From Campylobacterota bacterium (lineage in GTDB: Bacteria > Campylobacterota > Campylobacteria > Campylobacterales > Sulfurovaceae), in contig WFMX01000035.1 in assembly GCA_015488875.1 (NCBI GenBank), positions 1 through 5,131 on the forward strand: a DNA stretch of 5,131 bases, written 5' to 3'. This document shows positions 1 to 4,779 of the stretch, one piece after another. The stretch's first letter is position 1, and every line of letters begins with the position of its first letter. The notes under the pieces are model-generated. The model was not told the DNA's origin. It did no database searches and saw nothing but the letters and a program-made list of their open reading frames with translations. Position numbers and translations under genes: made by a program.

Positions 1-95
1 ACAAAGTAGTATTCAATGATGAAGTAGGAGTAGTCCATGGTCCAGTACAGACACAGTTTGGCTATCATCTACTAGAGATCACAGAGAGGGATTAG
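1..95 (+). CDS. ppiC: Parvulin-type peptidyl-prolyl cis-trans isomerase, 3' end only (PpiC-like)
   Basis: Only the last 30 codons are inside the window; the frame uses codons beginning at base 3 and ends at TAG 93-95. The translation has the hallmark end of the rotamase (PpiC/parvulin) fold: a VVF segment, then the conserved GPVQTQFGYHLLEI stretch forming the final strand and active-site wall, then a short ERD tail. From memory, E. coli PpiC ends very similarly (GPLHTQFGYHIIKV plus a few residues), so this is probably a small single-domain cytoplasmic parvulin that isomerises Xaa-Pro bonds during protein folding. A longer protein with a C-terminal PpiC domain (SurA- or PpiD-like) cannot be excluded because the N-terminus is missing. 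The gene converges on murU. A small AT-rich stem-loop starts three bases after the stop. Confidence 0.85.
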   Translation, partial: KVVFNDEVGVVHGPVQTQFGYHLLEITERD

Positions 96-97
96 CA

Positions 98-115
98 ATT
101 TCAATGATTTGAAAT
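98..115 (+). terminator. Weak stem-loop just after the ppiC-like stop codon
   Basis: A perfect 7-bp inverted repeat (ATTTCAA / TTGAAAT) with the 4-nt loop TGAT starts three bases after the stop codon. Its position suits transcript termination or 3'-end protection. However, the stem is AT-rich and the sequence after it (AGGGTCTAG) has no U tract, so it is not a canonical intrinsic terminator. Confidence 0.3.
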
Positions 116-130
116 AGGGTCTAGTACAAT

Positions 131-149
131 CTGTCGAAAAAGCACCATC
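131..149 (+). repeat. Left arm of an inverted repeat enclosing repeat copy 1
   Basis: CTGTCGAAAAAGCACCATC is the reverse complement of 404-421 except for one missing base in the right arm. The two arms delimit about 291 bp that contains repeat copy 1. Similarity stops abruptly at both arm boundaries, as expected of terminal inverted repeats of a small non-autonomous element. I see no obvious target-site duplication immediately outside the arms. Confidence 0.6.
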
Positions 150-181
150 AACCCACCCAATCAATTTCCACTTTTTGAATA

Positions 182-320
182 TATAGAAACGATACAGTTA
201 GGGGACATTGGTTTTGTGAGCGAAGCGAATGAAAGCTGTGTCCTCACATAGAAATTTCGACTTCAAGAGAGATATAGGCATGTTGTAATTTAGTCGAGGT
301 CAGATTGTTCATGATGCGTT
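182..320 (+). repeat. REP-like/MITE-like repeat, copy 1 (degraded)
   Basis: The left module (182-251) matches 1303-1372 at 63 of 70 positions without gaps, including 54 of 57 in the core 195-251. The right module (293-320) matches 1411-1438 at 24 of 28. All 11 differences are transitions. The core folds into a hairpin: GGGGACA (201-207) pairs with TGTCCTC (239-245) through one G-U, with an inner TTTT/GAAA helix and a loop containing GAGCGAAGCGA. A second stem TCGAC/GTCGA (257-261 with 293-297) spans the middle, where 269-287 is inverted relative to copy 2. The third hairpin seen in copy 2 is lost here; only its left side (CATGATGCGT) remains. The AT-shifted differences suggest copy 1 is the more decayed one. 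Confidence 0.75.
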
Positions 321-340
321 AGCTTTTGCCAGTTTGAATG

Positions 341-370
341 ATAGACTCCTACCGTACCTATGGTGTCTAT
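341..370. repeat. Small hairpin inside the enclosed segment
   Basis: ATAGAC (341-346) pairs with GTCTAT (365-370), and CC/GG pairs continue inward after one T-T mismatch. It lies between repeat copy 1 and the right inverted-repeat arm. No T tract follows on either strand, so a terminator role is not supported. It may be another fold of the same element or chance. Confidence 0.25.
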
Positions 371-403
371 CTATCCAAATAGTAGAAATCAAAAATGTGA
401 ATA

Positions 404-421
404 GATGGTGTTTTTCGACAG
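404..421 (-). repeat. Right arm of the inverted repeat enclosing repeat copy 1
   Basis: GATGGTGTTTTTCGACAG is the inverted partner of 131-149, lacking one base of the left arm. It ends 6 bases before the last base of the murU stop codon, so the enclosed segment abuts murU. On the minus strand any murU read-through transcript would carry this arm, although the arm is too distant from its partner to act as a simple terminator. Confidence 0.6.
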
Positions 422-427
422 GCTAGC

Positions 428-1102
428 CTATGCCCCTGAGAACAGCTCTACATTCAGCTCATCTAGTCTCTTTGGTGTGCCTATATCTCTCCATTCACCC
501 TCAAACAGCTCTCCACTCACCCTAGCACTGCCCATAGCATCTCTCAATATAGGTGCTAGTGGCTGCTTGCCATATGGCAAATCTCTGAAGAGGTCTGGAT
601 GGTAGTATCCTATACCACTAAATGTATATTTGTGCTTGCCCTCTGCTCGTACTCTTTGGTCACTGAGTACAAAATCGCCTTGTGGATTGTGTGGCGGATT
701 TGGCACCAATATCAGATGAGCCAATATGCCATCCTCCAATCTAAACTCAGGATCGAAATCATACTCAGACCATATGTCACCGTTGACGACTAGAAATGTC
801 TCATCTCCCAAAAGAGGTAGAGCCTTGATGATGCCACCAGCACTCTCTAGTGGACCCTCTTTTTGCTCATCTGAGTAGCTAATGTTTACCCCCCACTCCG
901 AGCCATCACCTAGAGTCTCTGGTATTTTGTAGCCTAGGTGAGCTATGTTTATCACTATATCTCTAAATCCATCATGGGCTAATCTCTCGATATGCCATAC
1001 TATGAGTGGTATACCGCCTATCTCTAGTAGTGGCTTGGGTGTATGCTCCGTAAGCGGTCTCATCCTAGTCCCTAAACCAGCTGCCAATATCATAGCTCTC
1101 AT
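428..1102 (-). CDS. murU: MurU-like sugar-1-phosphate nucleotidyltransferase
   Basis: This 224-residue protein matches the N-acetylmuramate-1-phosphate uridylyltransferase pattern; from memory, Pseudomonas putida MurU is 223 aa and aligns along its whole length. MurU makes UDP-MurNAc from MurNAc-1-P and UTP in the cytoplasm, in the peptidoglycan-recycling route that bypasses de novo synthesis and fosfomycin inhibition. Visible motifs are the nucleotide-binding LAAGLGTRMRPLT (6-18), PKP with the phosphate-contacting Lys (22-24), ESAGGI (86-91), VNGDIW with a metal-binding Asp (D109), FSGI (161-164) and WRDIGTPKRL (204-213, second metal Asp D206). The ATG follows AAGGAG with 7-nt spacing. The usual partner kinase gene amgK is not adjacent. 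The gene stands alone between two direct copies of a repeat. A hexose-1-phosphate nucleotidyltransferase of another specificity is the main alternative. Confidence 0.85.
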   Translation of the reverse strand: MRAMILAAGLGTRMRPLTEHTPKPLLEIGGIPLIVWHIERLAHDGFRDIVINIAHLGYKIPETLGDGSEWGVNISYSDEQKEGPLESAGGIIKALPLLGDETFLVVNGDIWSEYDFDPEFRLEDGILAHLILVPNPPHNPQGDFVLSDQRVRAEGKHKYTFSGIGYYHPDLFRDLPYGKQPLAPILRDAMGSARVSGELFEGEWRDIGTPKRLDELNVELFSGA

Positions 1103-1109
1103 ATCTCTA

Positions 1110-1115
1110 CTCCTT
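1110..1115 (-). promoter_or_regulatory. Shine-Dalgarno for murU
   Basis: On the minus strand AAGGAG lies 7 nt before the ATG at 1102-1100, the strongest ribosome-binding site in the window, and it fixes the murU start. Farther upstream, TATATA (1121-1126) could serve as a -10, next to the near-palindrome TTGAACATTCAA (1131-1142), but no -35 stands out. Confidence 0.65.
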
Positions 1116-1166
1116 TATGGTATATAGTCTTTGAACATTCAACGACTAAGGTCGAAAGCTTAAAGT

Positions 1167-1259
1167 TGAAATCATATCTGTATATGGAGACAGCTAGCGA
1201 CAAAATCTTTATGTCCTTACACGATACTACAATCTCAATACTCCACCTATATGATTTCA
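1167..1259. repeat. Spaced 11-bp inverted repeat upstream of copy 2
   Basis: TGAAATCATAT (1167-1177) and ATATGATTTCA (1249-1259) are exact reverse complements separated by 71 bp. The pairing does not extend further. The arms lie upstream of murU on its strand and to the left of repeat copy 2. They could be ends of a small element, a distant regulator site, or chance in AT-rich DNA. Confidence 0.35.
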
Positions 1260-1302
1260 GATTATATCACAAAATCCGAGATTTAAGCACTGAGTTACTG
1301 GG

Positions 1303-1458
1303 TATGGAGATGATGCAGTTAGGGGACATTGGTTTCGTGAGCGAAGCGAATGAAAGCTGTGTCCCCGCATAGTGATCGTTCGCCCTCGACTACAACACGC
1401 TTATATCTCAGCCGAGGTCAGGTTATTCATGATGCATTCCGCTACGCTCCACGCATCA
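1303..1458 (+). repeat. REP-like/MITE-like repeat, copy 2 (fuller copy, three hairpins)
   Basis: Three hairpins follow one another. H1 (1322-1366) has a perfect 7-bp stem GGGGACA/TGTCCCC, an inner TTTC/GAAA helix and a loop GAGCGAAGCGA. H2 (1384-1417) has the stem CCTCG/CGAGG around a 20-base module, TACAAC to ATCTCA. H3 (1430-1458) has the stem TGATGC/GCATCA, and its loop reads GGAGCGTAGCGGAAT on the minus strand. H1 and H3 therefore show related GAGCGWAGCG loops in opposite orientations, as in paired REP (BIME) units. The copy has the same orientation as 182-320, on the other side of murU. REP-like elements of this build are often spread by TnpA/RAYT transposases; none is encoded here. Confidence 0.75.
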
Positions 1459-1490
1459 CAAATCACCAGACCCCTATCGATTTTGATTAT

Positions 1491-1763
1491 TTACAACAAA
1501 TACTCCATATCCTCACACCTCTCCTCTTCCAGATCACACAAAGACTCAAAATCCCCTATACACTTCAAAACCAAAGCTAACTTCAAAAGCGACTCCAACG
1601 AAATCTGCCCAACTTGCTCAAAGCGTTTGATAGATCCGAGGCTGACACCTGAGCTTGAAGCAAGTTCGGTTTGGGTACAACCTAGTGCTTTTCTGCGTTG
1701 TCTAAATTTGGTCTTGAGACTCTCCATCATCTCTGATGGGGTAGGAGGTGAAAAAGATAACAT
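1491..1763 (-). CDS. XRE-family helix-turn-helix regulator, HipB-like, without a visible toxin partner
   Basis: The 90-residue protein is a single HTH_3 (Cro/C1/XRE) domain: helix 1 around residues 14-27 (LKTKFRQRRKALG), the turn-helix TQTELASSSGV (30-40), recognition helix SLGSIKRFEQ (41-50), then SLESLLKLALVL (55-66) and an acidic C-terminal tail. The PTPSE start and the GVSLGSIKRFE...GQISLESLLK pattern are typical, from memory, of small regulators encoded just upstream of HipA-like kinase toxins, where they repress the operon and neutralise the toxin. No such kinase follows: after the stop come 32 bp and then repeat copy 2. The ATG is preceded by AAGGAATAAA, and a TATAAT lies at a suitable distance, so the gene appears able to be expressed. 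It could be an orphan antitoxin, a solitary regulator, or a remnant of a broken module. Confidence 0.8.
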   Translation of the reverse strand: MLSFSPPTPSEMMESLKTKFRQRRKALGCTQTELASSSGVSLGSIKRFEQVGQISLESLLKLALVLKCIGDFESLCDLEEERCEDMEYLL

Positions 1764-1779
1764 TTTATTCCTTTTTTTG

Positions 1780-1785
1780 ATTATA
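1780..1785 (-). promoter_or_regulatory. Candidate -10 box for the XRE regulator gene
   Basis: The minus strand carries a consensus TATAAT whose downstream edge is 16 nt before the ATG. This implies a very short leader of about 10 nt that would still include AAGGAA (1768-1773). The hexamer 17 bp upstream (TAATAT) is not a good -35, but Campylobacterota sigma-70 promoters commonly lack one. It gives the regulator a promoter separate from rnr-holA. Confidence 0.5.
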
Positions 1786-1796
1786 GAGGTATTGTA

Positions 1797-1810
1797 GCTA
1801 AAATATTAGC
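1797..1810 (-). promoter_or_regulatory. Inverted repeat between holA and the XRE gene: candidate operator or weak terminator
   Basis: GCTAA-AATA-TTAGC forms a perfect 5-bp palindrome with a 4-nt centre, 12 to 25 bp upstream of the TATAAT, where a repressor could block the -35 region. HipB-like proteins usually bind palindromes in their own promoters, so autoregulation is a reasonable inference. As a holA terminator it would be weak, because no T run follows it on the minus strand. Confidence 0.3.
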
Positions 1811-1850
1811 CGATTATCTTGATATGGATATTGATGAAACAACAAACTCC

Positions 1851-2828
1851 TTACAGATACCTCTGCATCTCCACAAATGTGCCGTAGAGTAGTGCCTCTT
1901 TGTTGATGCTATTTGGTCTCTTCATCTCTAGCTCTCTGCTGAGTAGAAATGTCATGATGTTGAGTAGTTTTGCTGAGTTGACACGCATGGATAGGTGGGC
2001 TCTCCTCTCCTCTACTTGTTTGGGTAGTTTATATCCTAGTATGACGGCTGAGTCTGGATTGCCGTGTAGTTTGATGTGTGCATTGAAGAGAAATATCTCA
2101 TTGACAAATCTCTGTGTAGATCTAAGTAGCGAAAGCTCATCCTCTCCTAGCTCTAGCAGGGTCTCTATCATATCGACTACATCTCTCTTTTCAAATAGCT
2201 CTGTCAAGAAGTGATCCATGGCCAATGGTGCGGTGGAGTAGACTAGGCGGTCTACATCTTTGCTAGTCACTTTGGTCTCTAGTATCGCCAACTTATCTAG
2301 CTCATTGCTACATAGTGCCAAATTGTTATTGAGTGTCACCATGAGATGTTGCAGGGCGTAGTGATCTATATCTAGTCCTATCTTTTGTGCCTTCTGTTGC
2401 AGCATTCCTACCGCCTCGTGGGTAGTCTGCTCAAAGAAGCGGACCCACACTCCACCATTTTTATTGCTGAAGCTACTCTGCATGCTTTTGCCATCTTTTG
2501 CTAACCCACTAAAGCCAAGCAGTATATAGTTGTCACTAGAGCGGTTTGCAAGCGATATGAGTATATCTAGCTCCTTTTTGGGTATCTTTTTCTCATGTTT
2601 GATGATGAGTAGATTGACCCCACCGAAGAGGGAGCTTTGTGATAGATATGCTTTGGCTTGTGAGAAATCCCACTCATCGAAGTAGAGTGAGAGTAGATCA
2701 TCTCTCGCCTGTAGCCTCTCTATATAGTGGTCTATGTAGTGGTCTACGAGATACTCGTTTTCACCATATAGCATTAGAGCCTTTGGTAGGCTCTCTCTAA
2801 GTATCTGATCTAATTGATTTTTATACAC
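1851..2828 (-). CDS. holA: DNA polymerase III delta subunit (clamp loader)
   Basis: Delta opens the beta sliding clamp within the DnaX clamp-loader complex so the clamp can be loaded at primed DNA. From the chosen start the protein is 325 aa, normal for the family. Recognisable are the N-terminal KALMLYGENEYLVDHYI (about 16-32), the QSSLFGGVNLLIIK segment that follows the FDEWDF stretch (about 50-78), and a helical C-terminal collar ending in KEALLYGTFVEMQRYL. There is no Walker A motif, as expected for delta, which is an AAA+ fold without ATPase activity. I chose the GTG at 2828, giving a VYKNQL start, because GAGGTG lies 7 nt upstream and the 8-nt overlap with rnr (GTGTATAA) allows translational coupling. 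The upstream in-frame GTG at 2843 would add five residues (starting MRWWL) and has no good ribosome-binding site. Confidence 0.88.
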   Translation of the reverse strand: MYKNQLDQILRESLPKALMLYGENEYLVDHYIDHYIERLQARDDLLSLYFDEWDFSQAKAYLSQSSLFGGVNLLIIKHEKKIPKKELDILISLANRSSDNYILLGFSGLAKDGKSMQSSFSNKNGGVWVRFFEQTTHEAVGMLQQKAQKIGLDIDHYALQHLMVTLNNNLALCSNELDKLAILETKVTSKDVDRLVYSTAPLAMDHFLTELFEKRDVVDMIETLLELGEDELSLLRSTQRFVNEIFLFNAHIKLHGNPDSAVILGYKLPKQVEERRAHLSMRVNSAKLLNIMTFLLSRELEMKRPNSINKEALLYGTFVEMQRYL

Positions 2829-4779
2829 TAGCCACCACCTCACCCATGATAGTAGCTGTGGCTATGTCCACCTCTGTGATCATTACTCGTACTCTCTCAA
2901 ATAGCAAGATATCATCCCCCTTGATATATAGCGTGACACCTTTGATATCTCCTAGCAATGTGGCTTTGGCACTATCAGCAGCCTCTACTATCTCCGCATC
3001 AAAAAATAGTCCTATATTCTCCTTCGCCCATCTAGCAAATTTGCGATCTCGAAAATCCCATTCCGCTTTGGTACTCTCCCTCTCTAGCTCTGATACTCTA
3101 GCACATAGTGGCTCTATATTTCTCAGCAGATACCCCATCTCTTCATCATCTCTTCTAAGCTGTGCTTTGATGAGACGGTGCAGTATAAGGTCACTATATC
3201 TACGGATAGGTGAAGTGAAGTGGCTATAGTGACTAAAACCTAGTCCGAAGTGTCCTACATTTGAAGCACTATATGAAGCTTGACGCAGAGACTTGATGAC
3301 CATAGCATCTACTTCACTCTCTAGTCCCATCTTGCTAGCTTCGCTCTGTATGGCACGAATGAGAGATGGCGAATCCTCATATGACTCTACAAATAACCCT
3401 ATAGTCGCAAGCTCTTCTAGCAATGCTTCTAGTCTCGACAACTGTGGAGGCTCATGGATACGAAATATCCCATACTCCTGACTATCGTCATGTGTGATGA
3501 ACCTCTTGGCGGATGCTTGGTTGGCCAATAGCATACACTCCTCTATGAGTGAATGTGATGGTGTGCCTGTCTCTGTGCTAGTCGATTTGAGTAAGTGGTC
3601 GTTGTCTATGGATAGTCTCACCTCTTCACTACGGAAGTCAAATCCACTCTTAAGTCGTCTAGCCCTAAGCTCTTGAGTGATTTTTTGTAGTGGCAATAGA
3701 TACTCTATGATATCTCTATCTATGCCTGTAGTCTCTTCGCCATTGGTCGCGATGATCTTGTCTACTTGATCGTAGTGAAATCTCCTCTTTGAGTGTATGA
3801 TGGCTTCGAAAAACTCCTCTTTGAGAGGCTTGAGCGACTCTCTATCTAGCTCTATCTTCGCCACAAAAGCCAATCTATCTACAGATGGTTTGAGTGAGCA
3901 GATATTTTCACTCAGCTCTCTAGGGAGCATTGGGAATGATTTGTGAGGCAGGTAGGTAGTGAAGCCTCTCTTTTTTGCCTCTTTGTCGATAGGCGAGAAG
4001 TACTCGACATAGTGACTCACATCGGCTATAGCTACAAATAGTGTATGGCTCTGCATATCGAAGTAGATAGCATCATCGAAATCTTTAGCGGTGATAGGAT
4101 CGATAGTACAAAAGTTCAGATGGGTCAAGTCGACTCTATCGAGATGTTCACTTCTATCTACTGTAGACTCTACGCCGATAGCCTGTTGTGTGCAATCCTT
4201 GGGAAATTTATCACTCCTATGGTATAGTGCGAGTGATATCTTCTCATCTACTCTAGGATCATCCAAATGACCCAAAACCTCTAGTACTTCATCACTCTCA
4301 TTATCTACTTTGAGGACAGTACCTATCTTGAATGCCTTAAGATCCATACCCTTCATGGTGGCATGAGTGGGTAGTGAGGTTTTGATGTTTCGTATCTCGA
4401 AGTTATCGCTCTCGTCTCTATATGTGTATGCTATAATATACGGATGTGCCTTGGTGATGACTAGAGCTACCTTGCCACTAGCTCGTCCCCTTCTAGCTAT
4501 GATACGCTTAGCTACTACTGTATCTTGTGGCTGAGCATCACCTATATTGTCAGGTTCTATCAATAGATCTCTCTGCTCTTTAAACTGAGCCTCTACAAAA
4601 CCCCTACCATCTTTGCCCAAATAGAACTCACCTGCCCTATATATGGATCTAAGTCGCCAAAGTCCATCATTCTGTTCTATAGCGTTTATATCTTGAAGCT
4701 TTTTAAATATCTCTATATCCTCATCTTCTATATCGCTCATAAGGCATCCATTGGTGATCTGTATAGCAAATGGTGACAT
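2821..4779 (-). CDS. rnr: Ribonuclease R (RNB-family 3'-5' exoribonuclease)
   Basis: This 652-aa protein degrades RNA processively from the 3' end and can unwind structured RNA, serving rRNA/tRNA quality control and mRNA turnover in the cytoplasm. Visible are N-terminal cold-shock-like RNA-binding segments (about 45-170, with FYLGKDGRGFVEA at 52-64), then the RNB catalytic domain (about 215-540). The signature TIDPITAKDFDDAIYF (225-240) holds all four metal-binding aspartates (D227, D233, D235, D236), and HFTSPIRRYSDLILHRL (520-536) holds the conserved catalytic arginine region. A short S1-like domain follows (about 592-650). It is much shorter than E. coli RNase R (813 aa): the N-terminal helix-turn-helix region and the lysine-rich tail are absent, as I recall for Campylobacterota. 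The ATG at 4779 is preceded by AAAAAGAGA, a modest SD. An ATG at codon 14 is possible but cuts into the conserved-looking N-terminus. Confidence 0.93.
   Translation of the reverse strand: MSPFAIQITNGCLMSDIEDEDIEIFKKLQDINAIEQNDGLWRLRSIYRAGEFYLGKDGRGFVEAQFKEQRDLLIEPDNIGDAQPQDTVVAKRIIARRGRASGKVALVITKAHPYIIAYTYRDESDNFEIRNIKTSLPTHATMKGMDLKAFKIGTVLKVDNESDEVLEVLGHLDDPRVDEKISLALYHRSDKFPKDCTQQAIGVESTVDRSEHLDRVDLTHLNFCTIDPITAKDFDDAIYFDMQSHTLFVAIADVSHYVEYFSPIDKEAKKRGFTTYLPHKSFPMLPRELSENICSLKPSVDRLAFVAKIELDRESLKPLKEEFFEAIIHSKRRFHYDQVDKIIATNGEETTGIDRDIIEYLLPLQKITQELRARRLKSGFDFRSEEVRLSIDNDHLLKSTSTETGTPSHSLIEECMLLANQASAKRFITHDDSQEYGIFRIHEPPQLSRLEALLEELATIGLFVESYEDSPSLIRAIQSEASKMGLESEVDAMVIKSLRQASYSASNVGHFGLGFSHYSHFTSPIRRYSDLILHRLIKAQLRRDDEEMGYLLRNIEPLCARVSELERESTKAEWDFRDRKFARWAKENIGLFFDAEIVEAADSAKATLLGDIKGVTLYIKGDDILLFERVRVMITEVDIATATIMGEVVASV

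Larger units (their letters stand above)
96..427. other. Gene-free convergent intergenic region with repeat copy 1
   Basis: These 332 bases separate the convergent ppiC-like and murU genes. No reading frame looks like a protein; the short plus-strand frames are unrecognisable or antisense to murU. The content is structural: the stem-loop at 98-115, an inverted-repeat pair at 131-149/404-421, the REP-like repeat at 182-320 between those arms, and a hairpin at 341-370 with stem ATAGAC/GTCTAT. A perfect 10-bp palindrome, AGGCTAGCCT (420-429), overlaps both the right arm and the murU stop codon. Confidence 0.7.
1103..1490. other. Gene-free region between murU and the XRE regulator, with repeat copy 2
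   Basis: These 388 bases contain the murU 5' region (1103-1165), an unexplained stretch (about 1166-1302) with an 11-bp inverted repeat, repeat copy 2 (1303-1458), and a 32-bp tail up to the stop codon of the XRE regulator. One 68-codon plus-strand frame begins at a TTG (1166) and ends in the repeat, but it lacks a ribosome-binding site and recognisable sequence, and its last 23 codons are repeat DNA, so I do not call it. No partner-toxin remnant is recognisable. Confidence 0.6.

Noticed and set aside
420..429. 10-bp palindrome AGGCTAGCCT at the murU stop as a terminator
   Set aside because: It is a spacerless palindrome without a loop or a following T run, partly dictated by coding sequence, so it cannot form a useful terminator hairpin.
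405..793. Plus-strand frames opposite murU
   Set aside because: They are antisense to an intact, motif-complete nucleotidyltransferase, with no ribosome-binding site or family resemblance.
1166..1372. Plus-strand 68-codon frame (TTG start) ending within repeat copy 2
   Set aside because: It has no Shine-Dalgarno and no recognisable sequence. Its last third is hairpin repeat DNA; the same frame at copy 1 lacks the upstream part, so it is a by-product of the repeat.
182..1458. CRISPR array or classic composite transposon
   Set aside because: There are only two repeat copies more than a kilobase apart, with a gene and not spacers between them, and no insertion-sequence transposase in either copy.
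1372..1797. Plus-strand 141-codon frame opposite the XRE gene
   Set aside because: It is antisense to a clear HTH protein, runs through repeat DNA, and its translation has no domain character.
2846..3676. Several Ser-rich plus-strand frames opposite rnr
   Set aside because: They are antisense shadows of the RNase R gene; the serine-rich composition comes from the complement of its Glu/Arg/Leu codon pattern.
4740..4779. Alternative rnr start at codon 14 (ATG 4740)
   Set aside because: Its upstream GGATG is no better than the AAAAAGAGA before the first ATG, and the longer N-terminus looks continuous with the protein. It remains possible but less favoured.
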